DNA from: Sphingomonas sp. QA11
Lineage (GTDB): Bacteria; Pseudomonadota; Alphaproteobacteria; Sphingomonadales; Sphingomonadaceae
Length of the DNA stretch: 64,000 nucleotides
Assembly (NCBI RefSeq): GCF_028473665.1
Contig: NZ_CP098774.1
Span: 2,356,001-2,420,000 of the forward strand
Direction: 5' to 3'
Shown: piece after piece, positions 1 through 9,089 of the stretch
Layout of the letters: the number at the start of each line of letters is the position of its first letter
Numbering within the stretch: the first letter of the stretch is position 1
Made by a program: the position numbers and the translations under genes
Notes under the pieces: generated by a model
Told to the model about the DNA's origin: nothing
Seen by the model: the letters and a program-made list of their open reading frames with translations, nothing else
Databases searched by the model: none

Positions 1-2
1 CG

Positions 3-761
3 CTGACCGCCTATGTGTTGCGCCATTATTATGGCGAGGAAGCGGGAGACGATGCGCCGGTCCGGCTGCTCGACCATGTCGTCCGGCGCGGCGCGCGGCT
101 GGCGGCGAGCTATATGGCCGCCGGCTTCGTCCACGGCGTGCTCAACAGCGATAATATCAACGTCACGGGCGAGAGCTTCGACTATGGCCCCTGGCGCTTC
201 GCCCCGACCTGGGACCCGACTTTCACCGCCGCCTATTTCGACCATGCCGGGCTCTATGCCTTCGGTCGACAGCCCGAGGCGATCCATTGGGACGCGATGC
301 AGCTTGCCGTGTCGCTCCGCTTGGTCAGCGAAGCGGAACCGCTGATCGCCGTGATCGAGCGGTTCGGCGAGCATTATCAGCCGGCGGTGGCGAATGCGAT
401 TCTCTGGCGGCTTGGGCTGCGCCCGCGCGACGCGGAAAGCGATCGCGGGCTTGTGCAGGCGGTGGAAAAGGCGCTCCGCGGCGACAATGCCTCGATCGAC
501 CGGTTCTTCTTCGACGCCTTCGGCGGGGGCTTGCCCGATAGCTACGGCCCTGCGTTCGACGAAGTGCGCGCGGTCCTGGCCGGATATGAGCCCCGCAGCG
601 AGCGCAGCCACGCGTATTGGCAGGCCGGCTCGCCCTGCTCGATGCTGATCGACGAGGTCGAGGCGATCTGGTCGACAATCGACCGGCACGACGACTGGTC
701 AGCTTTCCACGCCAAGATCGCCGCGATACGCCAAATGGGTGCGGCGCTATCGACCGATTGA
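3..761 (+). CDS. selO: Protein adenylyltransferase SelO (YdiU/UPF0061), C-terminal part
   Basis: The reading frame is open at the left edge, so this is the last 252 residues of a larger protein (family members are about 480-550 aa). SelO is a pseudokinase-fold enzyme that transfers AMP from ATP to protein Ser/Thr/Tyr residues. The fragment carries the family hallmark HGVLNSDN (fragment residues 44-51) followed by DYGPW (60-64). In characterised SelO the Asp and Asn of the first motif and the Asp of the second serve as catalytic base and metal ligands. The stop at 759-761 is followed closely by astD on the same strand. Identity is firm; the start lies outside the window. Confidence 0.93.
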   Translation: MTAYVLRHYYGEEAGDDAPVRLLDHVVRRGARLAASYMAAGFVHGVLNSDNINVTGESFDYGPWRFAPTWDPTFTAAYFDHAGLYAFGRQPEAIHWDAMQLAVSLRLVSEAEPLIAVIERFGEHYQPAVANAILWRLGLRPRDAESDRGLVQAVEKALRGDNASIDRFFFDAFGGGLPDSYGPAFDEVRAVLAGYEPRSERSHAYWQAGSPCSMLIDEVEAIWSTIDRHDDWSAFHAKIAAIRQMGAALSTD

Positions 762-809
762 GCCGGACCAGTGGAATTCGCTGATGAACTAGGGCAAGAC
801 CGGGACAAG

Positions 810-2222
810 ATGGCATCCGAGATCGTTTCGATAGAACCCGCGACCGGCGCGATCCTCTGGCGGCGCGAGATCGGCGACGTCGACGCCGAGGTGGCGATGG
901 CCCGCGCGAGTTGGGCCGAATGGGCCGCCCGGCCGCTCACCTATCGCGTCGAGACGCTCCGCCGTTTCGCCAATGTGGTGCGCGCCAGGGCGGATGCCTT
1001 TGCCGACCTGATCGCCCGCGAGACCGGCAAGCCCTTGTGGGAAGCGCGAACCGAGGTCGAATCGGTGATTGCCAAGGTCGACATCTCGGTCAGCGCCTAT
1101 GCCGAACGTACCTCGCAGCGCCGGCTCGACGCGCCGATGGGATCGCGCATGGCGCTCCGGCACAAGCCGCACGGCGTACTCGCGGTGCTGGGCCCCTATA
1201 ATTTCCCGGCGCATCTGCCCAACGGGCACATCGTGCCGGCCTTGCTTGCGGGCAATGCGGTGGTGTTTAAACCCTCGGAAAAGACGCCTGCGGTCGGTGC
1301 CTTCCTGGTCGAGTGTTTCCATGCCGGCGGCGTGCCCCAGGGCTGCATCCGCGTGCTGATCGGCGGCCCGGCCGAGGGCAAGGCGCTTGCCACGCATGAC
1401 GGCATCGACGGATTGCTGTTCACCGGATCGGCGCATACCGGCGTTGCAATCAACCGCGCCTTCGCCAACCGGCCTGACAAGATCCTCGCGCTGGAGATGG
1501 GCGGTAACAACCCGATCATCGCCTGGGACACGCCCGATCTGCACAGCGCGGCGGTGATCATCGTGCAATCCGCCTTCACCACCGCCGGCCAGCGCTGCAC
1601 GGCGGCGCGACGGCTGATCGTCGACGAGCGGCTGTACGATCCGCTGATCGACACGGTGAACAAGCTGATCGGCCGCCTGATCGTCGGCGAGCCGCATGCA
1701 AACCCTGCCCCTTTCATGGGGCCGGTGATCGACAATGAATCGGCCGACATGCTGACCGAAAGTTTCCTTGAGCTGATGATGCGCGGCGGACGTCCGATCC
1801 GGCATCTTGAGCGCGTGGTCGAGGGGCGCCCGTTCCTGATCCCCGCGCTGATCGACACGACAGAGATGCGCGACCGGCCCGATATCGAGCTGTTTGGTCC
1901 GATCCTGCAAGTGATCCGTGCAAAGACTTTCGAGGATGCGCTCACCGAGGCGAACAACACGCGTTACGGCCTGTCCGCCTCGCTGCTGAGCCAGGACCCG
2001 GCACTGTACGACCAGTTCTGGGCCAATGCCCGCGCGGGCATCGTCAACTGGAACAAGCCGACCAACGGTGCTTCCTCAAGAGCTCCGTTCGGCGGGATCG
2101 GCCTGTCGGGCAATCACCGCCCCACTGCCTTCTACGCGGCGGACTATGCAGCCTATCCGGTCGTATCGAGCGAGGCCGACCAGGCGCGTGCCTCGATCGG
2201 CGTGGGGTTGCGCGAAGGCTAG
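810..2222 (+). CDS. astD: N-succinylglutamate 5-semialdehyde dehydrogenase AstD
   Basis: NAD-dependent aldehyde dehydrogenase of the arginine succinyltransferase (AST) catabolic pathway, oxidising succinylglutamate semialdehyde to succinylglutamate. The 470-aa product has the usual landmarks: the active-site Cys263 in GQRCTAAR, the general-base Glu229 in ALEMGGNNP, LGPYNFPAHLPNGH in the cofactor region, and FGPILQV near the C-terminus. The NGHIVPALLAGNAVVFKPSE stretch is typical of AstD rather than generic ALDHs. ATG 810 is preferred over GTG 771 because family proteins begin just before the SIEPATG stretch. The other AST genes are not in the window. A different semialdehyde substrate cannot be excluded by eye. 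Confidence 0.9.
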   Translation: MASEIVSIEPATGAILWRREIGDVDAEVAMARASWAEWAARPLTYRVETLRRFANVVRARADAFADLIARETGKPLWEARTEVESVIAKVDISVSAYAERTSQRRLDAPMGSRMALRHKPHGVLAVLGPYNFPAHLPNGHIVPALLAGNAVVFKPSEKTPAVGAFLVECFHAGGVPQGCIRVLIGGPAEGKALATHDGIDGLLFTGSAHTGVAINRAFANRPDKILALEMGGNNPIIAWDTPDLHSAAVIIVQSAFTTAGQRCTAARRLIVDERLYDPLIDTVNKLIGRLIVGEPHANPAPFMGPVIDNESADMLTESFLELMMRGGRPIRHLERVVEGRPFLIPALIDTTEMRDRPDIELFGPILQVIRAKTFEDALTEANNTRYGLSASLLSQDPALYDQFWANARAGIVNWNKPTNGASSRAPFGGIGLSGNHRPTAFYAADYAAYPVVSSEADQARASIGVGLREG

Positions 2223-2274
2223 AATATTCGCGCTGCATTGCGGCTTTGGACACTCATCGGAAAGGCATGGGATT

Positions 2275-2970
2275 TTGCTCGTACGCCATCTACTCGCCAC
2301 GGGCGCAGTCGCCTCGTGCATTGCCGGCAGTCCGGCACATGCCGACGATCTGCAAAATCAGATCCTCGCGACGGCAAAGGCGACACGCTCCGACGTTTAT
2401 AGCTTCCGCCGGACCCTCGTGGTCGAACGGGCCGGTACGCCACGGAAAGTCTATGTGGAGCAATTCGATCCCCGTCGGCCCGAAGCCGACAGATGGTCGC
2501 TGATCAGCGTCGACGGGCGCGCGCCGACGCCCAAGGAAACTGACCAGTCACGCAAGACGAAACGGGGCCCGGTCCCGTCCTATGGCGAACTGGCTGACTG
2601 GATCGGCGCTCCCGCGACCCGGGGCAATGCGCCAGCCGGCTATGTCCTTTTCAGATTTGCGGGTCTTCCCAAGGGCTCGTTCAAAATCGGGTCGCACGAC
2701 GCCTCCCCCGATACACAGGCCGAAGCGCTGGTGAACACCAGGGGCAAGGTGCCGTTCGTCGAGCGGGTCCGGCTGAATTTGACCAAAGGCTTCAGGATGA
2801 TGATGGTCGCCTCGATAAAAAGCATGGCAGTCAATGGGCGCTACCAGCAACTGGCCGACGGCCACGCGGTACCGGGCGATTCCGTCAGCGATTTCGCCGG
2901 CTCGATGATGGGCAAATCCGAGCAGATACGCACGAACGTGAGCTATTCGGACTTCCAGAAAGTGCGCTGA
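2275..2970 (+). CDS. Secreted hypothetical protein
   Basis: A 231-aa protein of unrecognised family. Starting at TTG 2275, behind a purine-rich GGAAAGG, the first ~20 residues form a signal peptide (LLATGAVASCIAG) with an SPAHA-DD signal-peptidase-I site, so it is probably periplasmic. The frame remains open further upstream inside astD, but that part overlaps an established gene and is not expected to be coding. The mature part is rich in charged residues (SRKTKRGPVPSYGELADWIG) with no cysteines or catalytic motif that I can recognise. It stands alone between astD and cobA, with 50-100 bp gaps on each side. Confidence 0.75.
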   Translation: MLVRHLLATGAVASCIAGSPAHADDLQNQILATAKATRSDVYSFRRTLVVERAGTPRKVYVEQFDPRRPEADRWSLISVDGRAPTPKETDQSRKTKRGPVPSYGELADWIGAPATRGNAPAGYVLFRFAGLPKGSFKIGSHDASPDTQAEALVNTRGKVPFVERVRLNLTKGFRMMMVASIKSMAVNGRYQQLADGHAVPGDSVSDFAGSMMGKSEQIRTNVSYSDFQKVR

Positions 2971-3067
2971 GCGCGGGAACGCGACCGGCGGCGGCATAGA
3001 TTCGCTAAGGGTGCCCCAAGCAAGCATCCGTTGCGGCTTTCCGGACCTGGGACCATCTGCACGCCTC

Positions 3068-3856
3068 ATGGCAAGTCTTCTCGATCCTTCCGCGCGCGGG
3101 CGTGTGATCCTTGTCGGCGCCGGCCCGGGTGACCCCGGGCTGCTGACCGTGCGTGCTGTCGAGGCGCTGAAATCCGCCGACATCGTCGTCCATGACGGAC
3201 TGATCGATCGCCGTGTGCTCGATATCGCGCCCGCATCGGCGCAGCGTATATCGGTCGCGAAGCAGCGTGCCCGGCATACCCTGCCGCAGGACGCGATCAA
3301 CGCGCTGATCGTCGCTCATGTGAAGACCGGCGCGATCGTGGTGCGACTGAAGGGCGGTGACCCGTTCATCTTCGGCCGCGGCGGCGAAGAGGTCGAGGCG
3401 GTGCGCGCGGCGGGGCTGCCGGTCGAGGTAATTCCCGGCGTATCGGCGGCGCTTGGCTGCGCGGCCGAGGCGATGCTGCCGCTCACCCACCGGGATCATT
3501 CCAGCGCGGTCAGCTTCGTCGCTGGCCAGTGCAAGGGACTGACCGATCAGGACTGGTCGGGCCTTGCCGGCAAGGGTCGCACGCTGGTGATCTATATGGG
3601 CGTCGCGACCGCGAGCGACATCGCCGACAAGCTGATGCGGGACGGCGTCGCGCCGGAGATGCCGGTGGCGGTGCTTGAGCGCGGCACGCTCTCCGGCAGC
3701 CGGGCGATCAGGACGTTGCTCGCCGATCTGGGATCGATGGTCGATCGCGAGAAGGTGGCGAGCCCGGCGATCATCGTGGTGGGCGAGGTGGTCGATCTGT
3801 CGGATGCCGAGGACAAACTGGGCCGGTGGGCCAGGATATCGGAGAGTGTCGCGTGA
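3068..3856 (+). CDS. cobA: Uroporphyrinogen-III C-methyltransferase (SUMT)
   Basis: SAM-dependent methylase converting uroporphyrinogen III to precorrin-2, the entry to siroheme; siroheme is the cofactor of the sulfite reductase encoded two genes downstream. The 262-aa product opens with the SUMT glycine loop VGAGPGDPGLLT, then VVHDGLI, the VRLKGGDPFIFGRGGEE signature, VIPGVSAA and the YMG motif. It is the methylase domain alone, without the CysG dehydrogenase/ferrochelatase domain. ATG 3068 is chosen over GTG 3011 because the family starts just before the glycine loop. It leads a tightly packed operon; its stop overlaps the next start (GTGA at 3853). Confidence 0.94.
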   Translation: MASLLDPSARGRVILVGAGPGDPGLLTVRAVEALKSADIVVHDGLIDRRVLDIAPASAQRISVAKQRARHTLPQDAINALIVAHVKTGAIVVRLKGGDPFIFGRGGEEVEAVRAAGLPVEVIPGVSAALGCAAEAMLPLTHRDHSSAVSFVAGQCKGLTDQDWSGLAGKGRTLVIYMGVATASDIADKLMRDGVAPEMPVAVLERGTLSGSRAIRTLLADLGSMVDREKVASPAIIVVGEVVDLSDAEDKLGRWARISESVA

Positions 3857-4149
3857 AATTGCTGACGGGGAACGACCTGCCGACCGGCGACGTGATCTGG
3901 TGGACTGGCGAAGGCTGGTCGCGCCATGTCGAGGATGCGGTGGATGTCGGCGACCAGGGTGAGGCAATTGCCCGGGCCGAGGAAGGCCTGCGCCATACCA
4001 ACGCCGCTTATGTGATCGACGCGACCGCGACACCCGAGGGCCCTCGCCCCGCCCATATCAAGGACCGCGTCCGCGCCCTTGGTCCCACGGTGCGGCTCGA
4101 CCTGACATTGAAGCCCGCCGACCCGTCGGCAGGAAGCTGGGTAATCTGA
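3853..4149 (+). CDS. DUF2849 family protein of the sulfite-reduction operon
   Basis: A 98-aa protein with the DUF2849 look: VKLLTGNDLPTGDVIWW at the N-terminus, then an acidic helix and RPAHIKDRVRALGPTVR. The role is unknown; in alphaproteobacteria such genes sit between the siroheme methylase and sulfite reductase, so an accessory role in siroheme or electron supply to CysI is a contextual inference. GTG 3853 overlaps the cobA stop by four bases, implying translational coupling, and the stop is one base before the cysI ATG. Confidence 0.85.
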   Translation: MKLLTGNDLPTGDVIWWTGEGWSRHVEDAVDVGDQGEAIARAEEGLRHTNAAYVIDATATPEGPRPAHIKDRVRALGPTVRLDLTLKPADPSAGSWVI

Positions 4150-4150
4150 G

Positions 4151-5782
4151 ATGTACAAATACGACCAATATGATCAGGCGATCGTTGACGCCCGCGTCGA
4201 CGAGTTCCGCGATCAGGTGAAGCGTCGCCTCGCCGGCCAGATCACCGAGGACCAGTTCAAGCCGCTGCGGCTGATGAACGGGCTCTACCTTCAGCTTCAT
4301 GCCTATATGCTGCGCGTCGCCATCCCCTATGGCACGCTCGATGGGCGCCAGATGCGGATGCTGGGGCATATCGCGCGCAAATATGATCGCGGATATGGCC
4401 ATTTCACCACGCGGCAGAATATCCAGTATAACTGGATCAAGCTGGCCGATGCGCCCGATATCCTGGCCGATCTCGCGACCGTGGAGATGCATGCGATCCA
4501 GACCAGCGGCAATTGCATCCGCAACATCTCGTCGGATCAATATGCCGGCGCCGCGGCGGACGAAGTCGCCGATCCGCGCCCCTGGGCCGAGCTGCTGCGC
4601 CAGTGGAGCACCTTCCACCCGGAATTCAGCTACCTGCCACGCAAGTTCAAGATCGCGGTGATCGCAGCGGACGAGGACCGCGCGGCCATGCGGCTGCACG
4701 ATATCGGCATTCAGCTGCTTGAGCGCGATGGCGAGCTGGGCGGGAAGATCTTCGTCGGCGGGGGCATGGGCCGCACGCCGATGGTCGCACCCGAGATCAA
4801 GGATTTCGTCGGCGCCGACGACCTGCTCAGCTATGTCGAGGCATGCCTGCGCGTCTACAATCGCTATGGCCGGCGGGATAATATCTACAAGGCGCGGATC
4901 AAGATCCTGATCCACGAGCTTGGCGCTGACGAATATCGCCGTCAGGTCGAGGAGGAATTCGTGCTCGTGAAGGCGCTGGGCATCGATCCGCCCAAGGCCG
5001 AGTTCGATCGAATCACCGCGTTCTTCGCCCCGCCGAAGTTCGAGCAGGGTGCGAGCGAGCTGGTCAGCCGCAGCGATCCCGATTTCGCCGTCTGGCTCGA
5101 CCAGAATGTGAAGCCGCACAAGCAGCCGGGCTATGCGATCGTCAATATCAGCCTGAAGCCAATCGGCGGCATCCCGGGCGATGCGACGGCGGCGCAGATC
5201 GACCTGATGGCGGCGCTGGCCGAGCGCTATTCGTTCGACGAGCTGCGCGTCACCCACGCCCAGAACATCGTGTTGCCGCATGTCCGCAAGGCCGATCTCT
5301 ACGCAGTGTGGCAGGCGCTTAGCGAAGGTGGGCTGGCAGAGGCCAATCTCGACCTGATCAGCGACATCATTGCCTGCCCCGGCCTCGATTATTGCAGCCT
5401 CGCCAATGCGCGCTCGATCCCGGTCGCGCAGAAGATCGCGACCCGCTTCGCCGATCCGGTACGGCAGCGCGACTTGGGCGAGCTGAAGCTGAAGATCAGC
5501 GGATGCATCAATGCCTGCGGTCATCACCATGCCGGTCACATCGGGATCCTCGGCGTCGACAAGAAGGGCACCGAAAATTACCAACTGCTGCTTGGCGGCT
5601 CCGGGGCTGAGGATGCGAGCCTCGGCAAGATCACCGGCCCCGGCTTCGACGAGGACGGCATCGTCGATGCGGTCGAACGCGTGACCGACCGTTACGTCTC
5701 GCTGCGCGAGGACGGCGAACGCTTCCTCGACACGTATCGCCGGGTCGGCATCGATCCGTTCAAGGAGGCGATCTATGGGTGA
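4151..5782 (+). CDS. cysI: Assimilatory sulfite reductase hemoprotein CysI-type (siroheme/4Fe-4S)
   Basis: 543-aa reductase taking sulfite to sulfide with six electrons. The four cysteines that hold the 4Fe-4S cluster and siroheme are present as C409-x5-C415 (CPGLDYC) and C452-x3-C456 (SGCINACGHHH). The N-terminal half contains the siroheme-binding TTRQNIQYNWIK and TSGNCIRNISSDQYAG stretches. The single-chain layout resembles ferredoxin-type sulfite/nitrite reductases. Operon context (cobA, DUF2849, DUF934, cysH) argues for sulfite rather than nitrite. The gene overlaps the next by 8 bases. Confidence 0.92.
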   Translation: MYKYDQYDQAIVDARVDEFRDQVKRRLAGQITEDQFKPLRLMNGLYLQLHAYMLRVAIPYGTLDGRQMRMLGHIARKYDRGYGHFTTRQNIQYNWIKLADAPDILADLATVEMHAIQTSGNCIRNISSDQYAGAAADEVADPRPWAELLRQWSTFHPEFSYLPRKFKIAVIAADEDRAAMRLHDIGIQLLERDGELGGKIFVGGGMGRTPMVAPEIKDFVGADDLLSYVEACLRVYNRYGRRDNIYKARIKILIHELGADEYRRQVEEEFVLVKALGIDPPKAEFDRITAFFAPPKFEQGASELVSRSDPDFAVWLDQNVKPHKQPGYAIVNISLKPIGGIPGDATAAQIDLMAALAERYSFDELRVTHAQNIVLPHVRKADLYAVWQALSEGGLAEANLDLISDIIACPGLDYCSLANARSIPVAQKIATRFADPVRQRDLGELKLKISGCINACGHHHAGHIGILGVDKKGTENYQLLLGGSGAEDASLGKITGPGFDEDGIVDAVERVTDRYVSLREDGERFLDTYRRVGIDPFKEAIYG

Positions 5783-6200
5783 TCTTCTGCGCTTCCGCGA
5801 CGACGCGCCGCACGACGAGCCCGCCGTTACGCTCGATTCCTTCCTCGGCCAGACCAACGCCACCGCCGTCCGGATCGAGTCAGGCGACGATGCTCGCTCG
5901 CTGATCCCGCATCTCGGACAGATCGGGCTGATCGAGGTGAGCTTTCCGACCTTTCGCGATGGCCGCGGCTATTCCTCGGCGCGGATCCTGCGCGAGGCAG
6001 GCTATGACGGCGAGTTGCGTGCGGCCGGCGATGTGCTGGTTGACCAGATTCCGCTGATGAAGCGCTGCGGCTTCGACAGCTTCGCTCCCCAGGCGGAGAT
6101 CGACGCCGCCACCCTGCACGCCTCGCTCGCGCGCTACGAGCATGTCTATCAGGCGGCAGCCGATGGCGCGGTGCCGGTGTGGAAACTGCGGCATGGCTGA
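5775..6200 (+). CDS. DUF934 domain protein of the cysteine biosynthesis operon
   Basis: 141-aa DUF934 protein, recognisable by LIPHLGQIGLIEVSFPTFRDGRGYSSARIL and GDVLVDQIPLMKRCGFDSF (each read here in shorter parts). The family is found next to sulfite reductase and PAPS/APS reductase genes; its biochemical role is not known to me. The start overlaps the end of cysI and its stop overlaps the start of cysH, so expression is probably translationally coupled across all three. Confidence 0.88.
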   Translation: MGDLLRFRDDAPHDEPAVTLDSFLGQTNATAVRIESGDDARSLIPHLGQIGLIEVSFPTFRDGRGYSSARILREAGYDGELRAAGDVLVDQIPLMKRCGFDSFAPQAEIDAATLHASLARYEHVYQAAADGAVPVWKLRHG

Positions 6201-6951
6201 AGCCGCGCGGAAGATCGACGTCATTGATGCCCGACCCGTCTTCACCCAGGCGGATGCGGATGCGCTCAATGAGCGCTTCGCGGGTGGCGATACGCTGGAG
6301 ATGTTGAAGGCGCTGTTCGCCGAAGACATTCTCGGCGCGACGGCGGTCGTCTCCTCGTTCGGTACCGAGAGCGCGGTGTTGCTCCACCTCATTGCGCAGG
6401 CAGATTCGAACGTCCCGGTGATCTTCGTCGACACACTCAAGATGTTTCCCGAAACGCTCGCTTATCGCGAGACGCTCGTCGACAGCTTCGGCCTGGCCAA
6501 TAGCTGGGTCGTCGAACCCGATGCGGCGGTGCTCGCGGCCAGGGACGACAAGGGCCTGCGCTGGTCCTACGATCCGGACGGATGCTGCGAGATTCGCAAG
6601 GTCGAGCCGCTGAAGCGCGCCAAGGCCGGTCTCGACAGCTGGATTTCGGGCCGCAAGGCGTTCCAGTCAGTCACCCGCCAGAACATCCCGCGCTTCGAGG
6701 TCGAGGATGGCCGGCTGAAGGTCAATCCGCTCGGCGACTGGGTGAAGGCTGACCTCGAAGCCTATTTCGAGACACATGCCCTGCCCCGCCATCCGCTTGA
6801 GGCGGAAGGCTATCTTTCCATCGGCTGCCAGCCCTGCACCAGCAAGGTCCAGCCGGGCGAGGACCCACGCGCAGGACGCTGGCGCGGCTGGGACAAGGTT
6901 GAGTGCGGGATCCACGTGGCCGACAAACCGGGCGAAGAGCCGGTTTTCTGA
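6193..6951 (+). CDS. cysH: Phosphoadenylyl/adenylyl-sulfate reductase CysH with Fe-S cluster
   Basis: 252-aa thioredoxin-dependent reductase producing sulfite from activated sulfate. It has the PP-loop-type SSFGTES motif and the catalytic Cys238 in ECGIH near the C-terminus. It also has the paired cysteines C131-C132 (GCCEIRK) and C212-x2-C215 (GCQPC) that bind a 4Fe-4S cluster. In known enzymes that cluster marks the APS-using (or dual APS/PAPS) bacterial type rather than the cluster-free enterobacterial PAPS reductase. ATG 6193 overlaps the DUF934 stop. It ends the operon; a stem-loop covers its stop codon. Confidence 0.92.
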   Translation: MAEAARKIDVIDARPVFTQADADALNERFAGGDTLEMLKALFAEDILGATAVVSSFGTESAVLLHLIAQADSNVPVIFVDTLKMFPETLAYRETLVDSFGLANSWVVEPDAAVLAARDDKGLRWSYDPDGCCEIRKVEPLKRAKAGLDSWISGRKAFQSVTRQNIPRFEVEDGRLKVNPLGDWVKADLEAYFETHALPRHPLEAEGYLSIGCQPCTSKVQPGEDPRAGRWRGWDKVECGIHVADKPGEEPVF

Positions 6952-6957
6952 ACCGGC
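6939..6957. terminator. Stem-loop between convergent cysH and dnaB
   Basis: A perfect 7-bp inverted repeat (GCCGGTT ... AACCGGC) with a 5-base loop spans the cysH stop codon and lies 13 bp from the dnaB stop. There is no U-run, so it is at best a weak bidirectional terminator or an mRNA-end stabiliser. Confidence 0.4.
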
Positions 6958-6969
6958 AACGGGTACCGG

Positions 6970-8475
6970 CTATCCGCCATAGCCTTCGCCCGGCGCCAGA
7001 TCGCTGAACTTGGTGATGTGCGGCTCGAATTTGAGAGTCACCTTGCCGGTCGAGCCGTGGCGCTGCTTCGCGATGATCAGTTCCGCCTGCCCCTGGACGC
7101 GCATGAAATGTTCCGTCCACATCGCATGCTTGTCCCCCACGCCGGGCGGACTGCTCGCCGTCGGAATCTCGGGCTGGGTCATGTTGAGATAATAGTCCTC
7201 GCGGTACACGAACATCACCATGTCGGCGTCCTGCTCGATCGAGCCGGATTCGCGCAGGTCCGACAATAGCGGGCGCTTGTCTTCGCGCTGCTCGACCGCG
7301 CGGCTTAGCTGGGACAGCGCGATCACGGGAACATTCAGGTCCTTGGCCACATTCTTGAGACCACGGCTGATCTCCGAAATCTCCTGAACACGCCCGTCTC
7401 CCGAACTCTTCGCTGAGCCCGTCAGGAGTTGGAGATAATCGACGATGATAAGGCCCAATTGATTATTATGCCGACGCTGAAGCCTACGGGCCCGCGTATG
7501 CAACGCACCGATCGTCAGGCCGGCCGTGTCATCAATGAACAGGGGGAGGTTTTCGAGCTCGCCCGCCGTCGTCGCAAGCTGCTTGAATTCCTGATGGCTT
7601 ATCTTGCCTGATCTCAGCACGTCGGAATTAATCCTGGCCTGCTCCGACAGGATACGACCCGCGAGCTGATCGGCCGACATTTCCAGGCTGAAGAACGCGA
7701 CCTTCGCGCCTAGCGAACGGTCGGGATCGATGCCGTCCTCCATGTCGCGCATCCACCGCTGGGCCGCGTTGAAGGCGATGTTGGTGGCGAGAGAAGTTTT
7801 ACCCATGCCCGGTCGCCCGGCCAGGATCATGAGATCGGACCGGTGCATGCCGCCGATCTTGGTATTCAGGCTTTCGATACCCGTGGTGATGCCTGAAATA
7901 TGGCCGCCCGAATTAAGGGCGACCTCGGCCATTTTCAGGGATATTTTGGCGGCCTGAAGAAAGCTCTTCGTCTGGGATTCGCTCCCGCCATCGAGGGCCA
8001 CCTTGTAGAGTTCTTCCTCCGCCGCCTCGATCTGCGCCCGCGGATTGACCTCTTCCGAGGTATCCATCGCACCCTCGACCAGCCCACGGCCAACCCTCAC
8101 CAATGTCCGCAGCATGGCGAGATCGTAGATCTGCTGCGCGAACTGCCGCGCACCGATCAGGCCGGCGCCCGATCCGGTGAGTTCGGCCAGGTAGCTCGGG
8201 CCACCCAGTTCCCGCATTCCCTCGTCCTGCTCGAACATCGGACGCAGCGTCACCGGCGTAGCCAGCATGTCGTTGCTCCGCGCCGTCTTGATCGCCGCGA
8301 AGATTCGGCCATGGACCGGTTCGAAGAAATGATCGGGTTCGAGCCTGTCGATCAGATCGTCGGCCAGCCGGTTGTCGATCATCATCGCGCCGAGCATCGC
8401 TGCCTCGGCCTCGACATTCTGGGGAAGCGTCTGGGCGTTGGGGAGAATCGGTTCTTGAAGGGTCGCGGTGGCCAT
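6970..8475 (-). CDS. dnaB: Replicative DNA helicase DnaB
   Basis: 501-aa hexameric helicase that unwinds DNA ahead of the replisome. The N-terminal primase-interacting domain begins LPQNVEAEAAMLGAMMIDN. The RecA-like domain has Walker A GRPGMGKTSLA, a Walker-B-type region LIIVDYLQLL, and arginine-finger-side motifs ALSQLSRAVEQR and SDLRESGSIEQDADMVMF. ATG 8475 is chosen because the preceding in-frame residues do not look like a DnaB N-terminus. It is convergent with cysH and divergent from the UPF0262 gene. No intein interrupts the ATPase domain. Confidence 0.97.
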   Translation of the reverse strand: MATATLQEPILPNAQTLPQNVEAEAAMLGAMMIDNRLADDLIDRLEPDHFFEPVHGRIFAAIKTARSNDMLATPVTLRPMFEQDEGMRELGGPSYLAELTGSGAGLIGARQFAQQIYDLAMLRTLVRVGRGLVEGAMDTSEEVNPRAQIEAAEEELYKVALDGGSESQTKSFLQAAKISLKMAEVALNSGGHISGITTGIESLNTKIGGMHRSDLMILAGRPGMGKTSLATNIAFNAAQRWMRDMEDGIDPDRSLGAKVAFFSLEMSADQLAGRILSEQARINSDVLRSGKISHQEFKQLATTAGELENLPLFIDDTAGLTIGALHTRARRLQRRHNNQLGLIIVDYLQLLTGSAKSSGDGRVQEISEISRGLKNVAKDLNVPVIALSQLSRAVEQREDKRPLLSDLRESGSIEQDADMVMFVYREDYYLNMTQPEIPTASSPPGVGDKHAMWTEHFMRVQGQAELIIAKQRHGSTGKVTLKFEPHITKFSDLAPGEGYGG

Positions 8476-8602
8476 GCCGTCCTTTCCCAGAGGTCGCACG
8501 CCGGCTCAATAGACCGCGACGCACAATAGCGGGGATAAGTCCTCAACACCCGATGAATGCGAGCGTGTTGTTCCCGGACGCCTTCCCCTTTACGGCGACG
8601 AC

Positions 8603-9085
8603 ATGGCCGACCCGCGCATCATCGCCGTCTCCCTCGACGAGCGCACCATCCTGTGGCGGTCGGCCGACATCGAGCAGGAACGGCGAATCGCGATCTTCGA
8701 CTTGGTCGAGGGCAATTATTTCTGCCCGCAGCGCGCCTATCCCGACAATTATGGCGGGCCGTTCAGGATCGCGCTGGCGGTAGAGGAAGGCCGGCTCGCC
8801 ATCGCGATCCATCGCGAGGACGACTCGCACCTTGAGACCTATGTCCTGGCGATGGGCCGCTTCCGCCGGCCCATCAAAGACTATTTCGCGATCTGCGACA
8901 GTTATTACGAAGCGATCCGGCACGCGACGCCGGCGCAGATCGAAACGGTCGACATGGCACGCCGCGGTATCCACAACGAGGCGGCCGAGTTGCTGAAGGA
9001 ACGCCTGGAGGGCAAGATCGAGATCGATTTCGACACCGCGCGCCGGCTGTTCACGCTGATCTGCGTCCTGCACATCAAGGGCTGA
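8603..9085 (+). CDS. UPF0262 family protein
   Basis: 160-aa member of UPF0262, a family of unknown function largely confined to alphaproteobacteria. The recognisable core runs from IAVSLDERTILWRSAD through FDLVEGNYFCPQ and PFRIALAVEEGRL to MGRFRRPIKDYFAICDSYY. The C-terminal ETVDMARRGIHNEAAELL segment is also typical. It lies divergent to dnaB and 4 bp upstream of the GH25 gene, so these two and cdd probably form one transcript. Confidence 0.9.
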   Translation: MADPRIIAVSLDERTILWRSADIEQERRIAIFDLVEGNYFCPQRAYPDNYGGPFRIALAVEEGRLAIAIHREDDSHLETYVLAMGRFRRPIKDYFAICDSYYEAIRHATPAQIETVDMARRGIHNEAAELLKERLEGKIEIDFDTARRLFTLICVLHIKG

Positions 9086-9089
9086 CGGG

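Noticed and set aside
4058..5863. 601-codon open frame antisense to cysI
   Set aside because: Mirror image of cysI codon bias in GC-rich DNA; no start context, domain or ribosome site, and the opposite frame is certain.
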